Source: Halomonas sp.
GTDB taxonomy: Bacteria; Pseudomonadota; Gammaproteobacteria; Pseudomonadales; Halomonadaceae
Length of the DNA: 64,000 bases
Assembly: GCF_011050415.1 (NCBI RefSeq)
Contig: NZ_DRFS01000012.1
Location: 90,043 to 154,042, forward strand
Direction of reading: 5' to 3'
Numbering within the stretch: position 1 is the stretch's first letter; the number at the start of each line of letters is the position of its first letter. A program made the position numbers and the translations under genes. Of this stretch, positions 1 through 12,077 are shown piece after piece. The notes under the pieces are model-generated. The model did not search any database. It was not told the DNA's origin and saw only the letters and a list, made by a program, of their open reading frames with translations.

Positions 1-97
1 AAAGCATGAAGTTGCGGAGTGGGAGGAGTTTTAACGCCTCATTCTACTTCTGACATATTGCAAGGCCCAAGGCTGCTAAATAGCTTTTTGGCAATAA

Positions 98-131
98 AAA
101 ACCCCGCATCCGAAGATGCGGGGTTTATTTT
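98..131 (-). terminator. Rho-independent terminator of katG
   Basis: The 11-bp arms AACCCCGCATC (100-110) and GATGCGGGGTT (115-125) enclose a four-base loop, which reads TTCG on the minus strand. The minus-strand stem is followed by a T-rich run, as expected for the end of the katG transcript. T residues also follow on the plus strand, so it may work in both directions. Confidence 0.9.
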
Positions 132-152
132 TTGTACTAAAGCTCGCAGTGT

Positions 153-2528
<2,376 letters not shown>

Positions 2529-3545
2529 TTATTGAGTAAACTCTTCGGTGTCGATATCCACTTGCTGTGTTTCGCTATAACGCCCCCCAGCCACTTGGTC
2601 TGGTGTCATCATGGCATTCAACTGAGACAGCGTAGTGACATCAAGGTTAAGCATTTCTGCCGCTAAATTTTCGCGCATGTGCTTAACAGAGCGCGTACCA
2701 GGGATAGGAATAATGTCTTCGCCTTGAGCTTTCAGCCACGCCAGCGCAAGCTGGCCAGGCGACACACTTAAAGCTTGCGCCAGTACGTTTAACTGCTCAA
2801 ATAGTTTCAGATTATGAGGGTAATTTTCAGCACTAAAGCGCGGCATGTTCCGGCGCATATCACTCTCTTCAAGACGCTCAGGGTCTTGAAGGGTGCCGGT
2901 TAAAAATCCCCGCCCCAGGGGACTGAAGGCGACAAGAGCCACGCTCATTTCACGGCACGCTTCAAGCAGGGCGATTTCTGGATTACGCGTCCAGAGTGAG
3001 TATTCCGATTGCACCGCTGCAATCGGGTATTCAGCCACCGCCCGGCGCAGCGTGGCCGCAGAGATTTCAGAGAGACCCACACCACCAATCTTGCCCTCTT
3101 CCACCAAGCGCCCAAGCGCCCCCACGCTCTCTTCAATAGGCACTTTGCGATCCAGGCGATGCAGATAGTAAATATCTAAATGGTCGGTACGCAGGCGGTC
3201 AAGGCTCGCCTCACACTGTTTGCGCAGGGTTTCCGGACGACCATCGATAACCCGCGTGCCTAATTCAGGGTCAATGGCCATGCCGCATTTACTGGCAAGA
3301 ACAAGCTGGTGCCGTTTGCCTTCGAGTGCTTTGCCAACCACCCGCTCATTGGCCGTAGCGCCATACAGTGTGGCGGTATCAAAGTGGCGATAGCCAATAT
3401 CAAAGGCTTCATCCAGGGCGCGCAGAGCGACTTGTTCCGGCACGGGGCTGCCGTAGCCATGGGAGAGGTTCATGCAGCCGAGACCAATGATCGGGGATTT
3501 AACTGAAGTGAGGCGCTGAAAAAAACTCGTCATAGAAGTTCTCAT
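2529..3545 (-). CDS. Aldo/keto reductase family oxidoreductase
   Basis: NADPH-dependent aldo/keto reductase of the TIM-barrel superfamily (338 aa), in the group often annotated as general oxidoreductases. The substrate cannot be told from sequence. The catalytic tetrad is visible: Asp and Tyr in FDTATLYG (about 55-61), Lys in ASKCG (about 85) and His in YYLHRLD (about 129). The C-terminal NADPH-phosphate region IPIPGTRSVKHMREN is typical. It lies 15 bp downstream of the ABC exporter on the same strand, so the two are probably co-transcribed. An in-frame Met four codons further in is an equally possible start, since neither has a strong ribosome-binding site. Confidence 0.9.
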   Translation of the reverse strand: MRTSMTSFFQRLTSVKSPIIGLGCMNLSHGYGSPVPEQVALRALDEAFDIGYRHFDTATLYGATANERVVGKALEGKRHQLVLASKCGMAIDPELGTRVIDGRPETLRKQCEASLDRLRTDHLDIYYLHRLDRKVPIEESVGALGRLVEEGKIGGVGLSEISAATLRRAVAEYPIAAVQSEYSLWTRNPEIALLEACREMSVALVAFSPLGRGFLTGTLQDPERLEESDMRRNMPRFSAENYPHNLKLFEQLNVLAQALSVSPGQLALAWLKAQGEDIIPIPGTRSVKHMRENLAAEMLNLDVTTLSQLNAMMTPDQVAGGRYSETQQVDIDTEEFTQ

Positions 3546-3560
3546 CTTTTAGGTACAGTT

Positions 3561-5333
3561 TTATAACGTTTCACCGCCAAACTGCAACGCTGCTAAATGA
3601 CGATAGAGCGCGCTGGTGGTGATCAACTCGGCGTGGGTGCCCGCCGCGACTAGCTTCCCTCCATCCAGCACCAGCAGCCGATCAGCGGCAATCACGGTGG
3701 CCAGCCGGTGGGCAATCACGATGCTGGTGCGACCCACCATCAAACGATCCAGCGCCTGTTGCACAAGCCGCTCGCTCTCGGCATCCAGGGCGCTGGTGGC
3801 TTCATCCAGCAGCAGCACGGCGGGGTCTTTCAGCAGCGCCCGGGCAATGGCGAGCCGCTGGCGCTGACCGCCGGAAAGCTGCACGCCCCCAGGCCCAAGA
3901 GGGGTATCAAAGCCTTGGGGAAGTGCTTCGATAAAACCAAGCGCGCTGGCATCTTGCGCGGCAGTGCGCAGCCGTTCGCTACTCGCTAGCGGGTCGCCGT
4001 AGCGCAGGTTTTCGGCCACCGAGCCGCTAAAAAGCACCGGCTCCTGGGACACCAAGCCCATGGTTCCCCGCAGGCTGGCAAGTTCCAGGCTGCGGATATC
4101 CAAGCCATCCAGGGTGATGCGCCCCTGGCTAGGGTCATAAAAGCGCAGCAGCAGTGCCAGCAACGTGCTTTTACCTGCCCCTGAAGGCCCCACCACAGCT
4201 ACCCGTTCGCCGGGTTGAATATGCAGATCAAACCCTTCAAGAGCTGGGATTTCCCTACCCGGATAGGTGAAGCTAACGCTCTCAAGGTTAATCTCGCCCC
4301 GCGTAGGCGTGGCTATAGGTTGCGGGCTCAAAGGCGACTGGATGGCGGGCTGGGTATCGAGCAGTTCCAGTAACCGTTCTGCGGCCCCCGCCGCGCGCTG
4401 TACATCGCCAGCCACTTCGGCCAGTGTCGCAATAGCGCCCGCTGCCAATACGGCGTAGAAAATAAAGGCCGAAAGTTCACCGGCGCTCATCGTGCCGGCT
4501 AATACCGCCTGACCGCCCTGCCAAAGCATGATGCCAACCGCGGTGAACACCACAAGCATCGCCACGCCAGTTAGCCACGCACGCTGCTGAGTGCGCTCCA
4601 CGGCGCTGTCAAAGGCTTGCTCGACGCGCTGGCCGTAGTGAGCTTTATCCACCGCCTCGTGAGTAAATGCCAGGAGTGTCTGAATACCGCTCAGCGCCTC
4701 TTCGGCATAGCGGCCAAGCTCCGCCACGCGGTCCTGACTGGTGCGGGAAAGCCGCCGCACCCGGCGTCCATACCAGACAATCGGCAACAGGGTGGCCGGG
4801 ATACCAATCAGCACCATCGCCGAGAGCCACGGCTGGGTGATCAGCATTAACACCACCGCCCCCACCAGCATGACCAAATTGCGCAGCGCCAGCGATACTG
4901 AGGAGCCAAACAGGCTCTGCAGTACGCTGGTGTCCGCGGTTAGTCGGGAGGCGATTTCCCCAGCCGCGCGGCCATCGCTGGCGCTTTCAAAAAAGCTCGG
5001 CTCCAGCGTGAGTAAGTGGTCAAACACCCGTTGGCGCAGGTCAGCGGCCAGACGTTCGCCAATCCAGGTTACTTGGTAGTAGCGCAATGCAGAGGCCATC
5101 GCCAGCACCGTCACTACCGCCAGCATCAAACCCAGCATTTGCGCCAACGCCCGCTCATCTGCCGCTAAAAAGCCGCGATCAATCACCAACCGCAGCCCAT
5201 TGCCCAGCAGCAGTACGCTGCCCGAGGCCATCAGCAGCGCTAAACCCGCTAACGCCAAGCGAATTTTGTAAGGCCGAAGCAGGCCCAGTAAACGCAGCAG
5301 CACACGGGGGTTAGGGCGTTGATTCATGGTCAT
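3561..5333 (-). CDS. ABC-type exporter, fused permease/ATPase (MsbA/ABCB-like)
   Basis: Half-transporter of 590 aa with an N-terminal six-helix type-1 exporter domain (about 1-310) and a C-terminal nucleotide-binding domain. Walker A GPSGAGKST (about 380), signature LSGGQRQR (about 488), Walker B VLLLDEATSALD (about 508) and the H-loop IAHRLAT (about 540) are all intact, so it should be an active ATPase working as a homodimer in the inner membrane. Length matches MsbA (about 580 aa), but the usual lpxK neighbour is absent, so lipid A flipping is not implied. A drug or lipid export role is a guess. It is the first gene of a likely two-gene unit with the downstream aldo/keto reductase. Confidence 0.9.
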   Translation of the reverse strand: MTMNQRPNPRVLLRLLGLLRPYKIRLALAGLALLMASGSVLLLGNGLRLVIDRGFLAADERALAQMLGLMLAVVTVLAMASALRYYQVTWIGERLAADLRQRVFDHLLTLEPSFFESASDGRAAGEIASRLTADTSVLQSLFGSSVSLALRNLVMLVGAVVLMLITQPWLSAMVLIGIPATLLPIVWYGRRVRRLSRTSQDRVAELGRYAEEALSGIQTLLAFTHEAVDKAHYGQRVEQAFDSAVERTQQRAWLTGVAMLVVFTAVGIMLWQGGQAVLAGTMSAGELSAFIFYAVLAAGAIATLAEVAGDVQRAAGAAERLLELLDTQPAIQSPLSPQPIATPTRGEINLESVSFTYPGREIPALEGFDLHIQPGERVAVVGPSGAGKSTLLALLLRFYDPSQGRITLDGLDIRSLELASLRGTMGLVSQEPVLFSGSVAENLRYGDPLASSERLRTAAQDASALGFIEALPQGFDTPLGPGGVQLSGGQRQRLAIARALLKDPAVLLLDEATSALDAESERLVQQALDRLMVGRTSIVIAHRLATVIAADRLLVLDGGKLVAAGTHAELITTSALYRHLAALQFGGETL

Positions 5334-5390
5334 AAGTGCTCAGCAATATAAACAGGTGATCGACCATAGCAGGAGTCGGTTTGCAAAGCA

Positions 5391-5418
5391 TGAAAAAGCC
5401 CGCGATCACTCGCGGGCT
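5391..5418 (-). terminator. Terminator after pntB
   Basis: A perfect 9-bp stem, AGCCCGCGA and TCGCGGGCT, with a 4-nt loop is followed on the minus strand by TTTTT. It separates pntAB from the ABC exporter unit. Confidence 0.88.
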
Positions 5419-5443
5419 GTAAGGTTAATGGCTGCTGTAGGGG

Positions 5444-6886
5444 TTACTCAATCAAGGGCAGCAGCGTGGTTAGGCTATCCCGGGCATCGCCGTAGAACAT
5501 CCGGGTGTTGTCTTTAAAGAACAGCGGGTTTTCGATACCCGAATAGCCGGTGCCCTGGCCCCGTTTGCTAACAAACACTTGCTTGGCCTCCCACACTTTT
5601 AACACCGGCATACCGGCGATGGGGCTATTGGGATCCTCTTCAGCGGCGGGGTTAACGATATCGTTGGAGCCAATCACAATCACCACGTCGGTGGTGGGGA
5701 AGTCGTCGTTGATTTCATCCATCTCCAACACGATGTCGTAAGGCACTTTGGCTTCCGCCAGCAGCACGTTCATATGCCCTGGCAGGCGTCCGGCGACCGG
5801 GTGAATCGCAAAGCGCACGGTTTTACCCGCGGCGCGCAGCTTGCGTACCAGGTCACTCACCGCACCTTGCGCTTGGGCCACCGCCATGCCGTAGCCCGGC
5901 ACGATAATCACGCTATCGGCATCGTTTAAGGCGCTGGCCACACCACCGGCATCAATGGCCACCTGCTCGCCTTCGATTTCCGCTGCGGGCCCAGTACTTC
6001 CGCCAAAGCCGCCCAGAATCACATTGATAAAGTTGCGGTTCATCGCCTTACACATAATGTAAGAGAGAATCGCCCCCGATGAGCCCACCAGCGCGCCGGT
6101 CACAATCAACAGGTCGTTGGAGAGGGTGAAACCGATGGCTGCCGCCGCCCAGCCGGAGTAACTGTTGAGCATGGAAACCACCACCGGCATATCCGCACCG
6201 CCGATACCCATAATCAGGTGGTAGCCGATAAAGAAGGCAAGTGCCGCCAGCAGAATCAGCGTCCAGAAGCCTGCGCCATTGAGGTACAAAATCGCTAACA
6301 GCAGTGAAAGTGCCGCCGCCCCGGCATTAAGCTTATGCCCACCGGGTAGCTGGCGCGGTTTGCCATCCACCTTGCCCGCTAGCTTGCCAAAGGCGACCAC
6401 CGAGCCGGTGAAGGTCACCGCACCGATGAAAATGGCGAATACAACTTCTATCTGCAGAAAGGTCAGCTCATCAGGCGCTTTGGTGGCGACCAATGCAGCA
6501 AACGCCGAAAACTCCTGCATAACGCCATCCGCGGCACGCGCTGCCATCACCCGGCGGCGCTCTAAGTCTGCACTCCAAGCCACAAACACCGCTGCTAAGC
6601 CGACAAAGCTATGCAAGGCTGCCACGAGTTGCGGCATTTCGGTCATCTCGACCTTGCCCGCCACATAAACCCCGATGCCAGCACCGATCACCATCATCGG
6701 GATCAACCACCAGTAGCCGCCAATTCCCGGCCCTAAGGAGGTGAAAAACACCGCCACTGCCATGCCGATAATGCCGTACCACACGGCGCGTTTGGCTTTT
6801 TCTTGGTTGCTTAGCCCGCCCAGCGACAGAATAAACAGCACGCTCGCCGCGATTGCTGCGGCAGATACGAATCCTTGTCCTAACAT
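5444..6886 (-). CDS. pntB: NAD(P) transhydrogenase subunit beta PntB
   Basis: Beta subunit of the proton-translocating transhydrogenase, carrying the membrane domain (about nine hydrophobic segments in residues 1-270) and the NADP(H)-binding domain III at the C-terminus. Domain III shows [12 protein letters not shown] (about 310), [16 protein letters not shown] and [16 protein letters not shown], all family hallmarks. Length 480 aa is standard. Together with PntA it couples proton re-entry to hydride transfer from NADH to NADP+. It starts 16 bp after pntA on the same strand, forming a pntAB operon closed by a hairpin terminator. NADPH from this enzyme could feed reductases such as PQQ and folate metabolism; that link is inference. 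Confidence 0.96.
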   Translation of the reverse strand: MLGQGFVSAAAIAASVLFILSLGGLSNQEKAKRAVWYGIIGMAVAVFFTSLGPGIGGYWWLIPMMVIGAGIGVYVAGKVEMTEMPQLVAALHSFVGLAAVFVAWSADLERRRVMAARAADGVMQEFSAFAALVATKAPDELTFLQIEVVFAIFIGAVTFTGSVVAFGKLAGKVDGKPRQLPGGHKLNAGAAALSLLLAILYLNGAGFWTLILLAALAFFIGYHLIMGIGGADMPVVVSMLNSYSGWAAAAIGFTLSNDLLIVTGALVGSSGAILSYIMCKAMNRNFINVILGGFGGSTGPAAEIEGEQVAIDAGGVASALNDADSVIIVPGYGMAVAQAQGAVSDLVRKLRAAGKTVRFAIHPVAGRLPGHMNVLLAEAKVPYDIVLEMDEINDDFPTTDVVIVIGSNDIVNPAAEEDPNSPIAGMPVLKVWEAKQVFVSKRGQGTGYSGIENPLFFKDNTRMFYGDARDSLTTLLPLIE

Positions 6887-6902
6887 ATCGTCTCTCCGCC
6901 GC

Positions 6903-8474
6903 TTAAGATTTTTGGAACATGGCCAGCATCCGGCGTGTCACCAGGAAGCCACCCACGATATTAATGGTCGCAATCAGCACCGAGATCGCCGCCAGTACGC
7001 CTACCACAGCGCTGCCGGAGCCAATTTGCAAAATGGCCCCCAAAATAATGATGCCGGAAATCGCATTGGTCACCGCCATTAGCGGCGTATGCAGCGAGTG
7101 GCTGACGTTCCAAATCACCTGGAAGCCGATAAAACAGGCCAGTACAAAGACAATAAAGTGCTGCATAAACGACACCGGGGCCACTTGGCCCAACAGCAGC
7201 ATCAGCGCGCCACCGACGGCCAACAGCCCCACTTGGCGCTTGGTTTGCGCTTTAAAGCTGGCTAGCTCAGCGGCTTTTTTCTCCTCTGGCGTGGGGGCTT
7301 TCTCTCTCTTCTTCGGCTTAGCGGCGGCTATCGCTTTTACTTTGGGCGGTGGCGGCGGGAAGGTGATCTCCCCCTGGTGGGTCACCGTGGCACCGCGGAT
7401 CACATCGTCATCCATGTTGTGATTGATCACGCCCGCTTTCTCAGGCGTTAGATCGGTCAGCATATGGCGAATATTGGTGGCGTAGAGCAGCGATGCCTGG
7501 GTGGCCATGCGCGAGGGGAAATCTGTGTAGCCGATCACGACCACGCCGTTATCGGACACTACCCGCTCATCGGGCTTGGTCAGATCGCAGTTGCCGCCCT
7601 TCTCGGCGGCCAAATCGATAATCACCGAGCCGGGCTTCATGGCCGCGACCATATCGTCCAGCCACAGTTTGGGCGCGGGACGGCCAGGGATCAGCGCGGT
7701 GGTAATGACGATATCCACATCAGGGGCCTGTTCGCGGAAGCACTCAAGCTGTTTCTCGCGAAACTCAGGGCTTGAAGGCGAGGCATAGCCGCCGCTTTCA
7801 GCGCCATCCTGGCTCTCGTCAAAATCGAGAAACAGGAACTCGGCACCCATGGACTCGATCTGCTCGGAGACCTCGGGGCGCACATCAAAGGCGCGCACCA
7901 CGGCGCCTAGGCTGGTGGCAGTACCGATCGCCGCCAGGCCCGCCACGCCAGCGCCAATCACCAGCACCTTGGCAGGTGGTACTTTACCCGCCGCGGTGAC
8001 CTGGCCGGTAAAGAAACGACCAAAGTTGTTGCCTGCTTCGATCACCGCCCGGTAGCCAGCGATATTGGCCATGGAAGAGAGTGCATCCATCTTCTGGGCG
8101 CGGGAGATGCGTGGCACCATATCCATGGCGATCACGCTGGCGCCCTTGGCCTTGCACGTCTCCAGCAGCGCTTCATTTTGCGCGGGCCAGAAGAAGGCGA
8201 TCAGCGTTTGGCCTTCCCGCAACCGTTCGGCCTCTTCCTCCGAAGGCTCGCGGACTTTAATCACCACCTCAGCGTCGCGCCATAGCGCGTCAGCACTCTC
8301 GACAACGGTAACGCCCGCCTCACGGTAAGTGTCGTCATTAAAGCCCGCGGCAAGGCCAGCGCCTGTTTCAACCAGGCACTCGTGGCCCAGCTTTTGAATC
8401 TGCTTTGCGCTCTCTGGGGTTAGCGCGACACGTGCTTCCCCCCGAGCACTCTCCTTCGGAGCGCCTATTTTCAC
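6903..8474 (-). CDS. pntA: NAD(P) transhydrogenase subunit alpha PntA
   Basis: Alpha subunit, 523 aa. Residues 1-375 form the NAD(H)-binding domain I with the Rossmann motif [20 protein letters not shown] (about 170-190). A proline/lysine-rich linker (PPPPPKVK to PEEKK) leads to four hydrophobic segments at about 415-520. Full-length fusion of domain I with the membrane part is the E. coli arrangement; many alphaproteobacteria split it. The start is a GTG, chosen because AAGGGGAACAG lies just upstream and the ATG codons inside would remove the conserved MKIGAPKE N-terminus. First gene of pntAB, divergent from the PQQ operon. Confidence 0.95.
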   Translation of the reverse strand: MKIGAPKESARGEARVALTPESAKQIQKLGHECLVETGAGLAAGFNDDTYREAGVTVVESADALWRDAEVVIKVREPSEEEAERLREGQTLIAFFWPAQNEALLETCKAKGASVIAMDMVPRISRAQKMDALSSMANIAGYRAVIEAGNNFGRFFTGQVTAAGKVPPAKVLVIGAGVAGLAAIGTATSLGAVVRAFDVRPEVSEQIESMGAEFLFLDFDESQDGAESGGYASPSSPEFREKQLECFREQAPDVDIVITTALIPGRPAPKLWLDDMVAAMKPGSVIIDLAAEKGGNCDLTKPDERVVSDNGVVVIGYTDFPSRMATQASLLYATNIRHMLTDLTPEKAGVINHNMDDDVIRGATVTHQGEITFPPPPPKVKAIAAAKPKKREKAPTPEEKKAAELASFKAQTKRQVGLLAVGGALMLLLGQVAPVSFMQHFIVFVLACFIGFQVIWNVSHSLHTPLMAVTNAISGIIILGAILQIGSGSAVVGVLAAISVLIATINIVGGFLVTRRMLAMFQKS

Positions 8475-8690
8475 ACCTGTTCCCCTTATTCAGACCGCCG
8501 CCAGCGCCAATGAAAATACTCAGCGCTATCCTTAAATGTGCAATACACATCGCCATTTAGCAGTCTAGGATCTAACGGCATGCCTGCCTGATACTATTCA
8601 ACCTTTGATTCAACTCGGTTGTTTAACTACATTGACTAAGGTCGTAACCTTTTATCTACCAGCTATCTACCAGCAAAGGAGAGTTGCCCC
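8475..8690 (+). promoter_or_regulatory. Divergent pntA / pqqA intergenic region
   Basis: This gap must hold the promoters for pntAB (minus) and pqq (plus). It contains an inverted repeat AAGGTCGTAACCTT (8638-8651) and an exact 11-bp tandem repeat TATCTACCAGC (8653-8663 and 8664-8674) directly before the pqqA ribosome-binding site AAAGGAGA (8676-8683). A TTGACT hexamer precedes the inverted repeat and could be a -35 box. No regulator is identified. Confidence 0.45.
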
Positions 8691-8762
8691 ATGTGGAAAA
8701 AACCGACGTATCAAGATGTGCGCCTAGGCTTTGAAGTCACGCTGTATATCTCAACTCGCTAA
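8691..8762 (+). CDS. pqqA: PQQ precursor peptide PqqA
   Basis: A 23-codon gene missing from the ORF track. The peptide begins MWKKPTYQDV and ends LYISTR. The conserved E-x3-Y element is present as EVTLY, giving Glu15 and Tyr19, the two residues that PqqE cross-links and from which the PQQ skeleton is built. A strong AAAGGAGA ribosome-binding site lies 8 nt upstream. It is followed by a hairpin and then pqqB, the usual PqqA-first arrangement, in which the hairpin gives more pqqA than downstream message. The peptide is bound by the PqqD chaperone, modified by PqqE and then cut out by a protease. Confidence 0.96.
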   Translation: MWKKPTYQDVRLGFEVTLYISTR

Positions 8763-8784
8763 GCCAGTGCCCTTACCCCACCTG

Positions 8785-8808
8785 CCTCTACCCGAGCTTG
8801 GGTAGAGG
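8785..8808 (+). terminator. Attenuator-type hairpin between pqqA and pqqB
   Basis: A perfect 9-bp stem, CCTCTACCC and GGGTAGAGG, with a 6-nt loop is followed by only three Ts. The weak T-run suggests partial termination or RNA-end protection of the pqqA message rather than full termination, since pqqB follows 34 bp later on the same strand. Confidence 0.75.
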
Positions 8809-8842
8809 TTTCAATGCCGATAAATACTTTTAAGGACAGCCG

Positions 8843-9766
8843 ATGCATGTGTTAGTACTCGGCGCGGCAGCAGGCGGTGGATTTCCACAATGGAACTGCA
8901 ACTGTCCGAATTGCTACCACGCTCGCCAAGGCAGTAAAGATCATCCGCCATGTACACAGTCATCCATTGCGTTAAGCGTCGATGGCAAGCAGTGGTTGCT
9001 ATGTAACGCTTCACCCGATATTCGCGCCCAGCTAAACGCCAATTCAGAACTATGGCCAAGTAAGCTACGGGGCAGTGGGATAAGCGGCGTGCTGCTGGTA
9101 GATGCTCAAATTGATCACGTCACTGGGCTACTCTCGCTAAGAGAAGGCTGCCCTCTGGATGTATGGTGTACTCCCAATGTACATCGAGACCTCTCCACCG
9201 GCTTTCCGCTTTTCCCCATGCTGGATCACTGGGGTGGGTTACGCTGGCAGCCAATAGGCTTGGAAGGTGATCACGATGTCGACGAGTTTACGATCCCCTT
9301 TCTGCCGGATATCGCACTCACCGCTTTTGCGCTGCACAGCAACGCGCCGCCCTACTCACCACGGCGCGGTTCGCCCTCCTGTGGCGATAATTTAGGGTTG
9401 TATATCGTCGATCGTCGCAGCGGAAAGTCGCTCTGCTACGCCCCTGGGCTTGGTAACCCTACCCCACTGGCCATGCGCTTTTTAAACTCGGCCGATGTAG
9501 TGATGGTGGACGGCACCCTGTGGGAAGACGATGAGATGCAAGCGCTGGGCGTTGGCACCTCTACCGGTCAACAGATGGGCCACCTGGCGCTTAATGGCAG
9601 CGGTGGAATGCTCGAACTGCTTGATGAACTCCCCAGCACGACACGGCGTATGTTGATTCACATCAACAACACCAACCCGATTTTGGATCGCTCCAGCGAA
9701 CAGGCCAAAACGCTAAAGGCCGCTGGTATTGAAACCGCTTATGACGGTATGAAGTTTACGCTTTAG
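8843..9766 (+). CDS. pqqB: PQQ biosynthesis protein PqqB
   Basis: Metallo-beta-lactamase-fold protein of 307 aa. It opens with [20 protein letters not shown], the PqqB signature with a cluster of metal-binding cysteines. Current biochemical work on PqqB supports an iron-dependent hydroxylase acting on the cross-linked Glu-Tyr dipeptide to give the PqqC substrate; older work proposed transport of PQQ. Length is normal and the ATG has AAGGA upstream. It lies 80 bp after pqqA, past the hairpin, and just ahead of pqqC. Confidence 0.96.
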   Translation: MHVLVLGAAAGGGFPQWNCNCPNCYHARQGSKDHPPCTQSSIALSVDGKQWLLCNASPDIRAQLNANSELWPSKLRGSGISGVLLVDAQIDHVTGLLSLREGCPLDVWCTPNVHRDLSTGFPLFPMLDHWGGLRWQPIGLEGDHDVDEFTIPFLPDIALTAFALHSNAPPYSPRRGSPSCGDNLGLYIVDRRSGKSLCYAPGLGNPTPLAMRFLNSADVVMVDGTLWEDDEMQALGVGTSTGQQMGHLALNGSGGMLELLDELPSTTRRMLIHINNTNPILDRSSEQAKTLKAAGIETAYDGMKFTL

Positions 9767-9804
9767 ACGTACCGCTCATGATAATGACAATCTGGAGGTC
9801 GATC

Positions 9805-10593
9805 ATGACGCCATCTTCGATAACGCCCGGCACGCCTGCCTCCCCGCTAAGCCAGGAGGCGTTCCGTGAAGCCCTGCTGAGCAAAGGGCAGTATTACCAT
9901 CTCCACCACCCCTTCCAGCAGGCGATGGCCGAGGGTGAACTCACCCAAGAACAGCTGCAGGGCTGGGTGGCAAACCGTTTTTATTACCAGCTAATGATTC
10001 CCCAAAAAGACGCCGCGCTACTCGCCAACTGCCCCGATGCGGCCACCCGCAGGCGCTGGGTGCAAAGACTGCTTGATCACGATGGCCATGAGGGGGAGGA
10101 AGGCGGCATAGAGGCCTGGTTAGCCCTGGGTGAAGCGGTGGGTCTTTCCCGTGAGGCGCTGCTTTCCCAGCAGCACGTGCTGCCGGGCGTGCGCTTTGCG
10201 GTGGATGCCTACCGCCACTTTGTGGCCAGTGCGCCCTGGCAAGAGGCGGCGATCTCTTCGCTGACGGAACTGTTTGCCCCCCAGGCCCACCAAAACCGTC
10301 TGGATACTTGGCCCAAACACTACCCATGGATTGACGAGCAGGGTTACCGCTACTTCCGCAAGCGACTAAGCGAGGCTCGCCGGGATGTGGACCACGGATT
10401 GGAAATCGCCCTGAGCGTTTGCACCTCCGCGGCACTTCAGCAGCGGGCGCTGGAGATCCTGCAGTTCAAGCTCGATGTGCTGTGGAGCATGCTGGACGCC
10501 ATGACCCTGGCCTATCAGCTTGGCCGCCCGCCCTACCACACGGTCACCCAGGAGGCGGTCTACCATCGAGGGCTAGAGCGCTCTACTTATTAA
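9805..10593 (+). CDS. pqqC: Pyrroloquinoline-quinone synthase PqqC
   Basis: Cofactor-less oxidase that performs the last ring closure and eight-electron oxidation to PQQ, in the haem-oxygenase-like fold. The 262-aa product shows YHLHHPFQ near the N-terminus, [11 protein letters not shown] and [13 protein letters not shown], all PqqC hallmarks. The ORF track starts at 9778, but the TGGAGG ribosome-binding site at about 9793-9798 points to ATG 9805, which also gives the usual family length of about 250-260 aa. It is followed 13 bp later by pqqD. Confidence 0.95.
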   Translation: MTPSSITPGTPASPLSQEAFREALLSKGQYYHLHHPFQQAMAEGELTQEQLQGWVANRFYYQLMIPQKDAALLANCPDAATRRRWVQRLLDHDGHEGEEGGIEAWLALGEAVGLSREALLSQQHVLPGVRFAVDAYRHFVASAPWQEAAISSLTELFAPQAHQNRLDTWPKHYPWIDEQGYRYFRKRLSEARRDVDHGLEIALSVCTSAALQQRALEILQFKLDVLWSMLDAMTLAYQLGRPPYHTVTQEAVYHRGLERSTY

Positions 10594-10606
10594 GGGGAGA
10601 TTCACT

Positions 10607-10909
10607 ATGTCGCAGCAAGTTACCTCTTCACACCAGGACGTTTACCAATTGCGACGCGGCTGGCGGCTACAATGGGAAGCCGCTCAAGAGTGCCACGTGA
10701 TTCTATACCCTGAAGGCATGGTAAAACTTAGCGCGACCGCAGGAGAGATTCTTCAGCAGGTAGATGGGCAACAAAGCGTTGGCGACATTATCGCCACGCT
10801 ACAGCAGCGCTACCCTGATGCGGACACCTTAGCTGACGATGTTGTGCAGTTTCTTGATGAAGCTCGTACCAACGGCTGGCTGGCCGTTAAGGAAGCCCAG
10901 CATGGTTAG
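10607..10909 (+). CDS. pqqD: PQQ biosynthesis peptide chaperone PqqD
   Basis: A 100-aa winged-helix-like RiPP recognition element that binds the PqqA precursor and presents it to PqqE. The central stretch [20 protein letters not shown] is characteristic of the family. AAGGGGAG precedes the ATG. Its stop overlaps the pqqE start (ATGGTTAG), implying translational coupling that fits the PqqD-PqqE complex. Confidence 0.95.
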   Translation: MSQQVTSSHQDVYQLRRGWRLQWEAAQECHVILYPEGMVKLSATAGEILQQVDGQQSVGDIIATLQQRYPDADTLADDVVQFLDEARTNGWLAVKEAQHG

Positions 10910-12077
10910 TCACCCCGCAGTTAACCAAAACGTTCACACCACCTCCCCGCCCTTATGGTTGTTGGCGGAGCTTACCTACCGCTGCCCGCTACAGTGCGCC
11001 TACTGCTCGAACCCGCTGGCGTTTACCCGTCACCAAAACGAGCTGGATACCGAGGCATGGTTCGATGTACTGCGCCAAGCACGCGCCATGGGGGCCGTGC
11101 AGCTTGGCTTTTCCGGCGGCGAGCCGCTGATTCGCAAGGATTTAGAAGCGCTGGTGAGTGAAGCACGACAGCTGGGATTTTATACCAACCTGATCACCTC
11201 TGGCGTTGGGCTCACCCCCCAGCGCGTGGATGCCCTGGCAGAGGCAGGCCTTGATCATATTCAAATCAGCCTTCAGGCCGCCGATCCTGAACTCGCTCAA
11301 GTGCTGGCAGGCTCCACTAAAGCGCATGCCAATAAGCTGGCCATGGCCAAAGCGGTCAAGGCGGCAGGCTACCCCATGGTGCTGAATGTCGTGCTGCACC
11401 GGCACAATATTGACCAGATTGGCGACCTGATTGCGCTCTGCGACGAGCTAGGTGCCGATGCGGTGGAATTGGCCAACTGCCAGTATTACGGCTGGGCATT
11501 TTTGAACCGTCAGGCGCTGATGCCGACACGTGAGCAACTGGTACACGCCGAGGCGGAAACCAACCGCTGGCGGGAAGCCCTGGCGGCACGGGGGCGTGAC
11601 ATGTCGCTACTGTTTGTAGTGCCGGACTATTTTGAGCAGACACCCAAAGCCTGCATGGGCGGCTGGGGCAGCATATTTATGACCGTTGCGCCGGACGGCG
11701 CCGTGCTTCCTTGCCATAGCGCTCGGGACCTACCCATGGCATTTCCCAATGCCCAGGAAACACCGCTAAAAGACATTTGGTACCAAAGCGATGCCTTCAA
11801 CCGCTTTCGCGGCACCCAGTGGATGCCAACGCTCTGCCAGCAGTGTGACAACCGCGATAAGGACTACGGCGGCTGCCGTTGTCAGGCCTATTTGCTGACG
11901 GGTGACATGAACGCCACTGACCCGGTGTGCCAATATTCGCCGGATCATGGGCTGATCCAGAACCTGCTGGCCGAAAATGCCCAAAATCCCCACGACCAGG
12001 ATGCTCTCATCCCCCGCAACGCCCGCCAGTCAAAGCGTTTACAGGCGGCCACAGCAGAGTTGATCCACCGGCAATGA
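10902..12077 (+). CDS. pqqE: PqqA peptide cyclase PqqE (radical SAM)
   Basis: Radical SAM/SPASM enzyme, 391 aa, that forms the carbon-carbon bond between Glu and Tyr of PqqA. The radical SAM cluster motif is CPLQCAYC (about residues 27-34). The C-terminal SPASM part shows the Cys-rich [18 protein letters not shown] for auxiliary clusters. The ORF track begins at 10839 inside pqqD; the ATG at 10902 is preferred because it has AAGGAAG upstream, overlaps the pqqD stop and gives the usual length (about 370-390 aa). Its stop overlaps the next ATG (ATGA at 12074-12077). Confidence 0.96.
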   Translation: MVSHPAVNQNVHTTSPPLWLLAELTYRCPLQCAYCSNPLAFTRHQNELDTEAWFDVLRQARAMGAVQLGFSGGEPLIRKDLEALVSEARQLGFYTNLITSGVGLTPQRVDALAEAGLDHIQISLQAADPELAQVLAGSTKAHANKLAMAKAVKAAGYPMVLNVVLHRHNIDQIGDLIALCDELGADAVELANCQYYGWAFLNRQALMPTREQLVHAEAETNRWREALAARGRDMSLLFVVPDYFEQTPKACMGGWGSIFMTVAPDGAVLPCHSARDLPMAFPNAQETPLKDIWYQSDAFNRFRGTQWMPTLCQQCDNRDKDYGGCRCQAYLLTGDMNATDPVCQYSPDHGLIQNLLAENAQNPHDQDALIPRNARQSKRLQAATAELIHRQ

